DNA of 64,000 nucleotides from Alphaproteobacteria bacterium (GTDB lineage: Bacteria; Pseudomonadota; Alphaproteobacteria; Reyranellales; Reyranellaceae). The translations under genes and the position numbers were made by a program. Below the pieces are notes generated by a model. That model was not told the DNA's origin. It ran no database searches and was given only the letters and a program-made list of their open reading frames with translations. Location: NCBI GenBank assembly GCA_017308235.1, contig JAFKFL010000016.1, positions 1-64,000 of the forward strand, read 5' to 3'. How positions within the stretch are numbered: position 1 is the first letter of the stretch; each line of letters opens with the position of its first letter. Of this stretch, positions 45,208 through 53,637 are shown piece after piece.

Positions 45208-46125
45208 ATGAAGGCGATCGTGGTAACGGACCAGGCCGCGGGATTGGCCGGGATGAAGCTGACCGAGCGGCCCGAGCCGACGGCAGCGATAAACGACGTG
45301 ATCGTTCGGATCCATGCATCGGGATTCGTCCCCACCGAGATGGAATGGCCCTCGACCTGGACCGATCGCCGTAACCTCGACCGAACACCGTCGATCCCCG
45401 GCCACGAGCTGGCCGGAGTGGTCACCGCTCTCGGCTACGGCACGACGGGCCTGTCGGTAGGACAGCGGGTGTTCGGGCTCGCCGACTGGCATCGCGATGG
45501 TACCTTGGCGGAGTATGTAGCCATAGAGGCCCGTAACCTCGCGCCGCTCCCGGGCGACGTCGATTTCACGGTGGGCGCGAGTCTTCCAATCTCGGGCCTC
45601 ACCGCGTGGCAAGGGCTGTTCCAGCACGGCCGCCTTCAGGCTGGGCAGACCGTCCTGGCGCACGGCGCGGCAGGCGCGGTCGGTTCGATGGTGACGCAAC
45701 TCGCGCGCGAAGCTGGCGCGTATGTCATCGCCACCGGACGCGCGGCCGACCGTCAGAAGGCGCTCGACTTCGGCGCGAATGAGTTCGTCGACCTCGAGAA
45801 CGAAGCCCTGAAAGACGTCGGTGGCGTCGATCTGGTGTTCGACGTCATCGGCGGCGACATCGGCAAGCAGTCCGCCCGCCTGATTCGAGCCGGAGGAACA
45901 ATGGTGTCTGTTGTCGGGCCGCCCGTGCCGCGACCCGACGACGGGTTAGCGGTCGACTTCGTCGTCGAGACCGATCGCGCCCAACTGAGTGAGATCGTCC
46001 AGCGGGTGCGGGCCGGACGACTGCGGACGAACATCGGCAACGTCTCGACCCTCGACGATGCCGCCGCCGTCTTGAACTCGACCGAGCGACGCAAGGGGAA
46101 GACCGTCATCCGCGTTCTTTCCTGA
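45208..46125 (+). CDS. NADP-dependent oxidoreductase (MDR/quinone reductase type)
   Basis: 305 residues. The N-terminal GroES-like part (PGHELAGVVTALGYGTTGLS, VGQRVFGLADWHRDGTLAEY) and the Rossmann part (VLAHGAAGAVGSMVTQLARE) fit zinc-independent medium-chain reductases such as quinone reductases. NADPH cofactor is inferred from GRAADRQKALDFGANEF. Divergent from the oxygenase-like gene with 143 bases between them, suggesting a shared substrate or control. Confidence 0.9.
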   Translation: MKAIVVTDQAAGLAGMKLTERPEPTAAINDVIVRIHASGFVPTEMEWPSTWTDRRNLDRTPSIPGHELAGVVTALGYGTTGLSVGQRVFGLADWHRDGTLAEYVAIEARNLAPLPGDVDFTVGASLPISGLTAWQGLFQHGRLQAGQTVLAHGAAGAVGSMVTQLAREAGAYVIATGRAADRQKALDFGANEFVDLENEALKDVGGVDLVFDVIGGDIGKQSARLIRAGGTMVSVVGPPVPRPDDGLAVDFVVETDRAQLSEIVQRVRAGRLRTNIGNVSTLDDAAAVLNSTERRKGKTVIRVLS

Positions 46126-46170
46126 GGGCTCGGGAAGGACAAGACCGGCCAGGAGGCGTCGGCCCTTCAC

Positions 46171-46191
46171 CTAGGCGCGTGACGCGCCTAG
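46171..46191. repeat. 21-base perfect inverted repeat
   Basis: CTAGGCGCGT-G-ACGCGCCTAG, with a single-base centre, located in the 100 bases between the oxidoreductase stop and the aldolase start. It could be an operator or a cruciform/terminator stem without T-run. Confidence 0.5.
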
Positions 46192-46225
46192 AGTCCGGGC
46201 TTCGCGGCGGGAGCCTCATCAATCC

Positions 46226-47035
46226 ATGAAAGAAAACAGCATACGCCGCGCGGTGCGCGAGGGACGGGCGGCGTTGGGGACCCAGCTCAAGGAGTTCTCC
46301 TCGCGCGGGGTGCCCTGGATCATCGAGGCCTCCGGCTTCGACTACTGCATGATCGACCACGAGCACGGCGCCTTCGATCTCGAGACGATTGCGGATCTCG
46401 CCGGCTGGTTCCAGGCCACCGACGTCTCGGCGATCGTGCGGATCCACAAGTCGTTCACGCATCTGATCCCGGCGATCCTCGATCAGGGGATCATGGGCAT
46501 CCAGGTCTCGGACGTCGACACCGTCGAGGAGGCGCGCGCCATCGCGGCGCACGCGAAGTATCCGCCGATCGGCCATCGCGGCATCGCAGGCGCCGGCATG
46601 CACACCGGATACCGGAGCTATGGCGCCCGTCACGCGACCGAGTACGCGCCCTGGGCCAATGACAACATCATCGTCTGCGTGTCGATCGAATCGCTCGAGG
46701 GCCTGGAGAATGTCGAGGCGATCGCGGCCGTCGAGGGCATCGACATGATCGCCTACGGTCACTCCGATCTTAGTGCGCGCCTCGGCGTCCACCTCCAGCT
46801 CGAGCACCCGACGTTCAAATCGGCCGTGCGCCGGATCGCGGAGGCCTGCACCGCGCACGGCAAATTGGCCCGAGGGTCGGCGGAAACCGAGGCCCAGATC
46901 GAGGAGTACTGGAAGCTCGGCTGCAAGGTGTTGAACCTGCCCGGCAACGACATCAGCACCTATCTCGATGGCCTGAAGGCGCGGGCCGGCCGCGCCCATG
47001 CGCGGCTGAAATCCATCGGTGTCCCGACGCCCTGA
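46226..47035 (+). CDS. HpcH/HpaI aldolase/citrate lyase family protein
   Basis: 269 residues. Class II pyruvate-type aldolase barrel: MKENSIRRAVREGRAALGTQ, YCMIDHEHGAFDLETIADLA with the metal-site region, GIMGIQVSDVDTVEEARAIA and GIDMIAYGHSDLSARLGVHL. It splits or forms 2-keto-3-deoxy-type acids with a divalent metal; the exact substrate is unknown. A decayed copy with an internal deletion lies at 35632. A short guaA-like fragment follows six bases after the stop. Confidence 0.9.
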   Translation: MKENSIRRAVREGRAALGTQLKEFSSRGVPWIIEASGFDYCMIDHEHGAFDLETIADLAGWFQATDVSAIVRIHKSFTHLIPAILDQGIMGIQVSDVDTVEEARAIAAHAKYPPIGHRGIAGAGMHTGYRSYGARHATEYAPWANDNIIVCVSIESLEGLENVEAIAAVEGIDMIAYGHSDLSARLGVHLQLEHPTFKSAVRRIAEACTAHGKLARGSAETEAQIEEYWKLGCKVLNLPGNDISTYLDGLKARAGRAHARLKSIGVPTP

Positions 47036-47040
47036 GCGGC

Positions 47041-47059
47041 GCGCGCCGTCACCTCGACC
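47041..47059 (+). repeat. Short guaA-like fragment
   Basis: 19 bases (GCGCGCCGTCACCTCGACC) identical to guaA 30171-30189, also present in the fragment at 41146. It directly follows the aldolase gene. On its own it could be chance, but with the other three it fits a pattern. Confidence 0.45.
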
Positions 47060-47120
47060 TCCAGAGGGAATAGCGTCGCTGCGCCCGGACCCTGTTGCGC
47101 GACGCCGATTTGCACGCTAG

Positions 47121-47144
47121 ACACTTAACCGTATGGTTTAGTGT
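47121..47144. promoter_or_regulatory. Palindromic operator before SRPBCC gene
   Basis: ACACTTAACC-GTAT-GGTTTAGTGT, inverted repeat with one mismatch per arm. It resembles operators of ArsR-type regulators that usually head SRPBCC/DHFR-like gene pairs. Confidence 0.6.
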
Positions 47145-47207
47145 TTGCCAGGACGCCATCCAATGCGGCGTCCGGAACGGTCGGGCTGGTTACGACGGAG
47201 AAGATCG

Positions 47208-47699
47208 ATGGAAGAAAGAGTGAGTAACGGCTGCACGACCATCGAACGGAGGTCCGAACGCGAACTCGTCGCGACGCGAACCTTCGACGCGCCGGCCCGC
47301 CTCGTCTTCGACGCGTGGACCCGGCCCGAGCTGTTCAAGCTGTGGTGGGCGCCGAAATCGATGCCGGCGCCCTTGCTTTCCTGCGAGATGGACGTTCGCA
47401 CCGGGGGCGGCTATCGCCTTGCGTTCGGACGTGACGCCGCAAATGCCATGGCCTTCTTCGGCAAGTACCTCGACGTGTCGCCGCCCTCGCGCCTCGTCTG
47501 GACCAATGAGGAAAGCGATGACGCCGCCGTGACCACGGTGACCTTCGAGGAAAACGACGGCGGGACGCTGCTGGTCCTGCAAGAACTCTATCCGTCGAAG
47601 GAAGCGCGCGACGAGGCTTTTGTCGGCATGGAAGGCGCGACGCCCGAGCAGTTCGCGCAGCTCGACGAACTTCTCGTCGCCTTGCGCGCGAAGGCCTGA
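47208..47699 (+). CDS. SRPBCC (AHSA1-like) domain protein
   Basis: 163 residues. SRPBCC/START-like fold: RELVATRTFDAPARLVFDAW, RPELFKLWWAPKSMPAP and a beta-sheet with GGTLLVLQELYPSKEARDEA. Ligand unknown. GGAG lies eight bases before the ATG. An ArsR-type regulator gene usually precedes such genes; here only an operator and a 60-base stretch coding for RPERSGWLRRRR remain, which looks like the end of one. Followed 44 bases later by the DHFR-like gene. Confidence 0.88.
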   Translation: MEERVSNGCTTIERRSERELVATRTFDAPARLVFDAWTRPELFKLWWAPKSMPAPLLSCEMDVRTGGGYRLAFGRDAANAMAFFGKYLDVSPPSRLVWTNEESDDAAVTTVTFEENDGGTLLVLQELYPSKEARDEAFVGMEGATPEQFAQLDELLVALRAKA

Positions 47700-47743
47700 C
47701 GGCCGTCCGAGCTGGTTGCCGTTCACAAGGAGAAGGAAGTCCC

Positions 47744-48376
47744 ATGGGTAAGGTACGCGTAGCGGGTTTTGCAGTGTCGATCGACGGCTTTGGCGCCGGC
47801 CCGGACCAGGGCCTGGAGCATCCGCTCGGCAAAGGGGGCAGGGAGTTGCACAATTGGTTCTACCCGACTCGGACCTTTCGAACGATGATCGGCCAGGACG
47901 GCGGGACGGACGATCGCTTCGCCCGCGCCGCGGCGGAAGGCTTCGGCGCCTTCATCCTCGGCCGCAATATGTTCGGGCCGGCCGGCGACGATTGGGGCGG
48001 GCCCGACTGGAAGGGCTGGTGGGGCGACAATCCCCCGTACCACGCGCCGACCTTCATCCTCACCCACCACGCCCGGGCGCCGATCGTGATGGAGGGCGGG
48101 ACGACCTTCCATTTCGTCACTGAAGGGATCGAGGCGGCGCTCGCCCAGGCCAAGGCCGCCGCGGGCGACCTGGACGTGAAGATCGGCGGCGGCGTTTCGA
48201 CGGTCCGCCAGTACCTGCTCGCACGAGCGATCGACGAGGTGCACCTGGCGCTGTCGCCCGTCTTTCTCGGCCATGGTGAATCGCTGTTCGCAGGTATCGA
48301 CCTGCCAGGCCTCGGCTATCGGGTGACGGAGGCGGTCCCAACGGAGCTCGCGACCCACCTCGTGCTGACGCGCTGA
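47744..48376 (+). CDS. Dihydrofolate reductase family protein (RibD C-terminal-like)
   Basis: 210 residues. RibD-C/DHFR fold with VRVAGFAVSIDGFGAGPDQG, AFILGRNMFGPAGDDWGGPD and LDVKIGGGVSTVRQYLLA. These proteins reduce a pyrimidine or unknown small molecule with NADPH; they are not true folate reductases. Probably co-transcribed with the SRPBCC gene. Confidence 0.9.
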   Translation: MGKVRVAGFAVSIDGFGAGPDQGLEHPLGKGGRELHNWFYPTRTFRTMIGQDGGTDDRFARAAAEGFGAFILGRNMFGPAGDDWGGPDWKGWWGDNPPYHAPTFILTHHARAPIVMEGGTTFHFVTEGIEAALAQAKAAAGDLDVKIGGGVSTVRQYLLARAIDEVHLALSPVFLGHGESLFAGIDLPGLGYRVTEAVPTELATHLVLTR

Positions 48377-48410
48377 CCGTCGGGAGCGGGCCGGGCGCCT
48401 CACCCATCTC

Positions 48411-49022
48411 TCATCGCCGACGCCGGCGAGACGCCACGTCCAGGAGCGCCAGCGCCGCATCGATCTGACGCTCGAAGATCTCGGGCTTCGGCGACCCGGT
48501 GCCCAGGACCAGCTCCTGGTACGCGTCGCCCAGCGCGAGCTGGACGAGCTGCTCGGCGACGATTGGCGCCGTCGCGGCATCGTGCTCTTCGGCCCATAGT
48601 TGGGCGATGGCCGCTCGGACCTGACGCGGCCCGGCCTCCCAGAACAGGCGCCCCAGGCCCGGCATCCGGTCGGCCTCGGCGACGATGGCGCGGTAGAGCC
48701 GGACGCTTTCGGGACTGGCGACGCCAGCCGCGAACGTCAGCAGCAGTTCGCGAAGCCGCTGTCCGGCCGGCAGCGACCTTGTTGGCGGTCGAACGACCTC
48801 CGGCGCGCACATTGCTTCGACCAGCGCCTCGACCAGCGCCTCCTTCGACTGGAAGTGGCGATAGATGGTCTGCTTGCCCACGCCAGCTTCGGCGGCGACC
48901 GCGTCCATCGAACCCTGTGCGAACCCCTCGCGCATGAACACGGCGCGCGCGCCTTCGAGAATCGCCGCGCGCTTGGCGGGGTCGAGAACGCGTCCGGGGC
49001 GCGGCGAAACAGCAGGGGTCAT
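48411..49022 (-). CDS. TetR/AcrR-family regulator
   Basis: 203 residues. Helix-turn-helix: RAAILEGARAVFMREGFAQG and SMDAVAAEAGVGKQTIYRHF, with a C-terminal ligand domain of the TetR_C type (RELLLTFAAGVASPESVRLY). Divergent from the ester cyclase gene; two tandem 18-base operators lie in the gap, so autorepression and control of the neighbouring pair are likely. Confidence 0.92.
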   Translation of the reverse strand: MTPAVSPRPGRVLDPAKRAAILEGARAVFMREGFAQGSMDAVAAEAGVGKQTIYRHFQSKEALVEALVEAMCAPEVVRPPTRSLPAGQRLRELLLTFAAGVASPESVRLYRAIVAEADRMPGLGRLFWEAGPRQVRAAIAQLWAEEHDAATAPIVAEQLVQLALGDAYQELVLGTGSPKPEIFERQIDAALALLDVASRRRRR

Positions 49023-49035
49023 TCGTGATCCTTGA

Positions 49036-49085
49036 CGAGACTGGTCAGTCTCGCTATCTGATGTAGGCGAGACCGATCAGTCTCG
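49036..49085. promoter_or_regulatory. Two tandem TetR operators
   Basis: CGAGACTGGTCAGTCTCG at 49036-49053 and CGAGACCGATCAGTCTCG at 49068-49085: same 18-base near-palindrome, centre to centre 32 bases (about three helical turns). They fill the gap between the divergent TetR and SnoaL-like genes. Confidence 0.75.
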
Positions 49086-49104
49086 TTTAAAGCAGGAGAG
49101 CCTA

Positions 49105-49536
49105 ATGTCAATCGATGCTGCAAAGCTGGGCTACCTTTTCGCCGAGATCGTGTCCGGTCACGACGTGTCGCGCTTCGATGAGATCGTCGCGCCCGGCTAT
49201 TTGAACCACAACGCCTTCGCCGAACCTGGTCGAGAGGGGGTCAAGAAGATCTTCGGCGCGATCATCGCGGGCGTCCCCGACCTGAGGGTGTCCGCCGAAG
49301 ACATCTTCGTGTCGGCGGATGGCTCGCGCCTGGTCGGCCGCTACCGCTACGAGGGGACGCACACGGGCGACTTCCTCGGATATCCCGCGACAGGCAACGC
49401 TTTCACCATGCGCTCGATCGATATCTGGCGTGTGGAGGACGGACGCTTCATCGAGCATTGGGACGAGCTGAACACCCTCGACATCTTCACCCAGATCGGC
49501 GCCTTGGCGCCCCTTGGCCAGCCGTCCGCAACGTGA
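49105..49536 (+). CDS. SnoaL-like ester cyclase family protein
   Basis: 143 residues of the SnoaL/NTF2-like fold: YLFAEIVSGHDVSRFDEIVA, GREGVKKIFGAIIAGVPDLR, RYEGTHTGDFLGYPATGNAF and WRVEDGRFIEHWDELNTL with the usual His/Asp pocket residues. Enzyme or binding role unclear. GAGAG precedes the ATG. The DoxX-like gene follows 10 bases later. Confidence 0.88.
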   Translation: MSIDAAKLGYLFAEIVSGHDVSRFDEIVAPGYLNHNAFAEPGREGVKKIFGAIIAGVPDLRVSAEDIFVSADGSRLVGRYRYEGTHTGDFLGYPATGNAFTMRSIDIWRVEDGRFIEHWDELNTLDIFTQIGALAPLGQPSAT

Positions 49537-49546
49537 GGATCATCCC

Positions 49547-49885
49547 ATGCCGGTAGGCGAGCTCTTCGCGATCGGGCTTCCAATCGCGCTCGGCGTCGCG
49601 ATGATCGGGGCTGGCGCGGTCAACTTCGTCGGCCCCAAGTCAGTCCGCGACTCATTTGTGCGTTGGGGTTATCCGGCCGGTTTTCATCGGGTGACAGGCG
49701 GGCTCGAGGCGATAGCGGGAGTGCTGCTTCTGGTCCCGGCGACGGCGTGGGCCGGCGCGATAGGCAGTTTCGTGATCCTGGGGGCCGCGGTGATGACGCT
49801 GATCCGTTGTCGCGAGTGGGGCCATCTGCCAGGCGCCGTCGTTCTGACCGTGGCGGCGGTAATGGCGGTGGCGGTCCGTGGTTAG
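49547..49885 (+). CDS. DoxX-like membrane protein
   Basis: 112 residues with four hydrophobic segments: FAIGLPIALGVAMIGAGAVN, GGLEAIAGVLLLVPATAWAG, SFVILGAAVMTLIRCREW and VVLTVAAVMAVAVRG. Fits the DoxX/DUF4267-like small membrane proteins. Co-transcribed with the SnoaL-like gene. Start at the ATG just after GAGGATC. Confidence 0.78.
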   Translation: MPVGELFAIGLPIALGVAMIGAGAVNFVGPKSVRDSFVRWGYPAGFHRVTGGLEAIAGVLLLVPATAWAGAIGSFVILGAAVMTLIRCREWGHLPGAVVLTVAAVMAVAVRG

Positions 49886-50021
49886 AATCTGGCGACGGGT
49901 TAAGTGTTGCAGCTTGCCGCAATGACACGACGAATCATACGCGATCCACCCAAACCGCAAGATCGGTCGAGCACGTTGTGGCCCTGAGCGGCTAGATGAT
50001 GCCGCCACGGAGAAAGGGACG

Positions 50022-50909
50022 ATGAAGGCGGTGCTTCAAAACTATCATATCCGGATGCAACGGGTGCTGGAGTATATCGACCGGCATCTTGATGATGATC
50101 TGAGCCTGGAAACGGTGAGTCGGGTCGCCGCCTTCTCGAAGTTTCATTTCCACCGGCAGTTTACGGCAACCTTCGGGTTGTCCGTCCATCGCTATGTCCA
50201 GCTTGCCCGCATGAAGCGTGCTTCGCGCCGGCTGGCCTGGAACGATGCCGAAAGCGTCACGGACATAGCGATGGAAGCCGGTTACGATGCACCCGATGCC
50301 TTCGCCCGTGCCTTCCGGCAACGGTTCGGGCAGTCGCCTTCGTCGTTCCGGAAGTCGCCCGATTGGGCGCCGTGGATTGCGGCCTTCGGGCCTCTGGACA
50401 ACGCAAGGAACAAGCTCATGCAGATTATCTTTACCCACGATGACGTGACGATCCGCGAAGTGCCTCCGACGCCGGTGGCGGTCTTGGAGCATCGAGGTGA
50501 CCGGGCAACTCTCGGCACGACCATCGAGCGGTTCAAGGCCTGGTGCAAGGCAGCAAGCCTGTCGCCCGAGACAGGCCGCGCCAGCTTCATGGTCTTTCGA
50601 TCCGAGAGGTGCCCCGCGAACCCGGCCGACTACAGCATGGACCTGTGTGTCGGGGCTGACCAGCCGATTGAAGCGAATGACGAAGGAATGAAGGCTGGCA
50701 TCATCCCCGGCGGACGCTGCGCGGTGCTGCGCTATCCCGGCAATACCAACAATCTTGAGCCCGCCGTGCTCTATCTCTATCGCGACTGGCTCCCGGACAG
50801 CGGCGAGGAAGCGCGCGACTTCCCGATATATTGTCGACGCCGGTTCGCCCTCATGCCGGAGGTGTCGGCACATGAAGTGGTCGTGGAGTTGTTTTTACCG
50901 CTGAAATAG
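50022..50909 (+). CDS. AraC-family regulator with GyrI-like domain
   Basis: 295 residues. Two AraC helix-turn-helices at the N-terminus (VLEYIDRHLDDDLSLETVSR, FHRQFTATFGLSVHRYVQLA, SVTDIAMEAGYDAPDAFARA) followed by a GyrI-like small-molecule binding domain (TIREVPPTPVAVLEHRGDRA) of the Rob/SbmC type. It probably senses a drug-like or other amphipathic molecule. Separate transcription unit. Confidence 0.92.
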   Translation: MKAVLQNYHIRMQRVLEYIDRHLDDDLSLETVSRVAAFSKFHFHRQFTATFGLSVHRYVQLARMKRASRRLAWNDAESVTDIAMEAGYDAPDAFARAFRQRFGQSPSSFRKSPDWAPWIAAFGPLDNARNKLMQIIFTHDDVTIREVPPTPVAVLEHRGDRATLGTTIERFKAWCKAASLSPETGRASFMVFRSERCPANPADYSMDLCVGADQPIEANDEGMKAGIIPGGRCAVLRYPGNTNNLEPAVLYLYRDWLPDSGEEARDFPIYCRRRFALMPEVSAHEVVVELFLPLK

Positions 50910-51103
50910 CGCCTGCGAATGGCGGCTTGTCCCTTCAGATCGCAGGAAACAGGCCGTCACTTCCTCTGTGTGTCACTGGATGCTGAAGAGGAAGTCGCCG
51001 CCTATCCCGCTCTCATTGCCTAGTCGAAGGCGGGGTTGCGGCAAGCCAGGGTACTTGTGCCAAGTAGACAGCCCTCAATTTCCATCAAAGGAGCGGCGAA
51101 TCC

Positions 51104-51517
51104 ATGTCAGCGATTGCCAGCATGTTTTCACAATCGTTCTTCCACGGAACCAAAGCTGATCTGAAACCCGGAGACCTGATCGCCGTCGGCTACCAGTCCA
51201 ATTTTGCCGAAGCTAAGCCGCTATCTTGGGTATATTTCACGGGCACGCTGGATGCTGCAATCTGGGGCGCTGAACTGGCCGCCGGCAGTAAGCAAGAACG
51301 GATTTACGTCGTGGAACCAACTGGGCCGATCGAGAACGATCCCAACCTGACGGATAAGAAATTTCCCGGTAATCCGACGCTGTCCTATCGCTCCCGCGAC
51401 CCGCTCCGGGTCATTGCAGAAGTGACGAAGTGGCAAGGGCACCCACCTGACCGGCTACAGCAGATGAAGGACGGTCTCGCCCGTTTGAAGGAGGAGGGTG
51501 CCGATATCATCGACTAA
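51104..51517 (+). CDS. arr: NAD(+)-rifampin ADP-ribosyltransferase (Arr)
   Basis: 137 residues, the usual Arr size. Conserved features: FFHGTKADLKPGDLIAVGYQ with catalytic-type His14, SWVYFTGTLDAAIWGAELAA with the conserved Tyr, and VEPTGPIENDPNLTDKKFPG with the conserved Asp, then LSYRSRDPLRVIAEVTKWQG. Arr transfers ADP-ribose from NAD to rifamycins and inactivates them. The gene is intact; activity would depend on expression. An AraC/GyrI regulator lies upstream but no link is shown. Confidence 0.93.
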   Translation: MSAIASMFSQSFFHGTKADLKPGDLIAVGYQSNFAEAKPLSWVYFTGTLDAAIWGAELAAGSKQERIYVVEPTGPIENDPNLTDKKFPGNPTLSYRSRDPLRVIAEVTKWQGHPPDRLQQMKDGLARLKEEGADIID

Positions 51518-51603
51518 TATGATTGGGGAACGGCGGCGCTTGGCCTGACGTATTTTTACCGGCGGCCCTGTTACAAAAGTTTGCGGATCTCGCGAGGTTG
51601 CCG

Positions 51604-51861
51604 ATGGCATGGTGGAATCAGATCTTCAAACGGAAGACCGGGTCGAGCCTCTATGGGTTGGAATATAAAGTTGCGTTCAAGCTGTATAGCGCTGACGGAA
51701 AACGTGAGGTCGAGGTCCGAGAATTCAGCAACGGCAAAACTTATTTGGCTGAAAGAGATTGGGTCGAGGGGACGACATTCAACGATCGCCACGGAGGCAC
51801 GATGGTGGGGCCGTTCGCTTCCCCTGAAGATGCTGAGAAATTTATTGTCACCACCGCGTGA
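51604..51861 (+). CDS. Hypothetical protein, 85 aa
   Basis: Reads MAWWNQIFKRKTGSSLYGLE, a beta-rich middle with KVAFKLYSADGKREVEVREF, and an end with MVGPFASPEDAEKFIVTTA. The last part resembles SPOR/DUF-type 'PF.s.edAe.fI' modules; no firm family. GAGG lies six bases before the ATG; codon use looks genuine. It follows arr by 86 bases. Confidence 0.55.
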   Translation: MAWWNQIFKRKTGSSLYGLEYKVAFKLYSADGKREVEVREFSNGKTYLAERDWVEGTTFNDRHGGTMVGPFASPEDAEKFIVTTA

Positions 51862-51926
51862 TTTTTGTGGCCGTGAGGAATAGCTCGCACCAATCGATAG
51901 ATAGCGATAGCCAGTAGGGGAATACG

Positions 51927-52355
51927 GTGAGTGATCCAAAAGCAGACTGTGAAGCCCTTATGAATTCGGTGCTCCCTTTTGCGCAGCAGATGCTGACCAC
52001 TCATGGCGAGTTCTTTCCCTTCGGCGGCGCGATGCGACCGGACGGACAGCTCGTGTCGATCGCAGGCTACGACGGAAATGAGCGTCCGAAGTCAGTCGAT
52101 GTCATCGCCCAGATGAAGGGGGGAATGATCGCGGCCGCCCGCAACGGTGAATATAAGGCGACGGCAATCGTGTACGATGTGCGGATCAAATTGCCTTCCA
52201 CCGGAGAAATCTCCGATGCCATCGCCGTCTCGTTGAATCATCGGGACAACTACTCGGTCATCGTCCTCATCCCCTACAAGATCGACGCCGAAAAGCTGAT
52301 CCCGGGCGCCACTTTGGCGCAAAAGGGCGAGGCCGATATATTTCCGGCGCAATAA
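51927..52355 (+). CDS. Hypothetical protein, 142 aa
   Basis: GTG start. Soluble alpha/beta protein: CEALMNSVLPFAQQMLTTHG, EFFPFGGAMRPDGQLVSIAG, then ATAIVYDVRIKLPSTGEISD and HRDNYSVIVLIPYKIDAEK. Occurs as an uncharacterised conserved type; no function assigned. It ends three bases before the stop of the convergent MetE-like gene. Confidence 0.65.
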   Translation: MSDPKADCEALMNSVLPFAQQMLTTHGEFFPFGGAMRPDGQLVSIAGYDGNERPKSVDVIAQMKGGMIAAARNGEYKATAIVYDVRIKLPSTGEISDAIAVSLNHRDNYSVIVLIPYKIDAEKLIPGATLAQKGEADIFPAQ

Positions 52356-52358
52356 CCT

Positions 52359-53519
52359 TCAGCTCCAGAGGCGCTTGCTCGCGATGGCCGCGCCGTCGCG
52401 CATCGCCGCGAGCTTGGCCCAGACCACGTCCTCGGACACCAGGGTGTCGCCGACGATGGTGCCGAAGCCGCAATCGGTTCCGGCCATGACGCGCTCGCGG
52501 TCGCCGACGGCGCGCACGGCACGCTCCAGCCGCTCGGCGATCACCTGCGGGTGCTCGACGTAGTTGTGCGTCGTTTCGACCACGCCGCAGACCAGGGTCA
52601 TGCGATCGGGCAACTTCTGGGTTCGGAACGCGTCCACCTCGTGGCTGTGACGTGAATTGGCGAAGGGCAGGCAGAGCGCGCCGGCCTTTACCTGGAAGCA
52701 GACCGGCAGGACGTCGGGCGCTGGTACATCGTTCACGTGGGGACTGTCGCGGTTGCCCCAGCAGGCGTGGAAGCGCACCCGCTCGGCCGGGATGCCGGCC
52801 AGAGCCTCGTTCAGCGCAGCGACGTGCATTTCCATCGCTTCGATGAACTTCGGCAGCGGCTCGTCCTGGAAGTAGCCGGCGCGTTCGATGCCAAGGTCCG
52901 GCGAATCGATCTGCAGCACGTGCCCCTGCGCCACGATGAACTCGTATTCCTGCTTGAGTTCGCGGGCGAGCGCGAAGACGTAGGCCTCGTGACTGTCGTA
53001 GTGCTGGTTTTCCATCGAGCAGGCGGCGAAGCCGGGCGAAACGGCGGTGACGAAGGTCTCTGCGAAGCGCTCGGTCTGGCGCGCGAGCGCCCGGGTGAAG
53101 GCATCAAGCTCGGCCCTGGCACCGTCCAGGCTTTCGTAGCGCACCGGCCCGACGGCCGCCGGGAAGCCGTAGACGTTGAGCCGGCGCACGCCACGCGCCT
53201 GGAAGTTCTCCCACCATTTGGGAAAGTGCTGCATGTCGAGGATCGGCCGGCGGCTCGAGCGGCCGCCGAAGCCGGACATGCGCTCGATGATGTAGCCGAA
53301 GAAGGTGGAACGCGGCACCTCGCCGTCGTTGCCGACATCGATGCCGCATTCGAGCTGCCGGCGGACGATGTAGTCCATCGCCTCGTCGGTGAGCGCCGGG
53401 ATTCGCGCGGCATCGACCTGCTTGCCTTCGGCCTGCGCCACCAGCAGGTCGGCCAGGACCTCCGGCCGCGGCAGGCTGCCCATATGAGTGGTCAGGATGC
53501 GATCCGTGCTTCGCTTCAT
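52359..53519 (-). CDS. Cobalamin-independent methionine synthase II family (MetE C-terminal-like)
   Basis: 386 residues. MetE C-terminal barrel: ILTTHMGSLPRPEVLADLLV, RQLECGIDVGNDGEVPRSTF, VRFHACWGNRDSPHVNDVPA with a zinc His/Cys pair, and GVVETTHNYVEHPQVIAERL, DCGFGTIV with a final Cys. The protein lacks the N-terminal half of MetE, so it is not a full methionine synthase; such proteins act in other methyl transfers or epoxide-type conversions. ATG with GGAGG eight bases upstream is used. Confidence 0.9.
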   Translation of the reverse strand: MKRSTDRILTTHMGSLPRPEVLADLLVAQAEGKQVDAARIPALTDEAMDYIVRRQLECGIDVGNDGEVPRSTFFGYIIERMSGFGGRSSRRPILDMQHFPKWWENFQARGVRRLNVYGFPAAVGPVRYESLDGARAELDAFTRALARQTERFAETFVTAVSPGFAACSMENQHYDSHEAYVFALARELKQEYEFIVAQGHVLQIDSPDLGIERAGYFQDEPLPKFIEAMEMHVAALNEALAGIPAERVRFHACWGNRDSPHVNDVPAPDVLPVCFQVKAGALCLPFANSRHSHEVDAFRTQKLPDRMTLVCGVVETTHNYVEHPQVIAERLERAVRAVGDRERVMAGTDCGFGTIVGDTLVSEDVVWAKLAAMRDGAAIASKRLWS

Positions 53520-53637
53520 GCTCTCGACCTCCTTAAATCTTGCCTCTCGTGCCATGCTCACGCGGCCGCCCGGCCATCTCCGGTGCGATATGGGTCAAGA
53601 CTGGGGTCGTATCGCTCAATCCTGCAACGACAAACCT

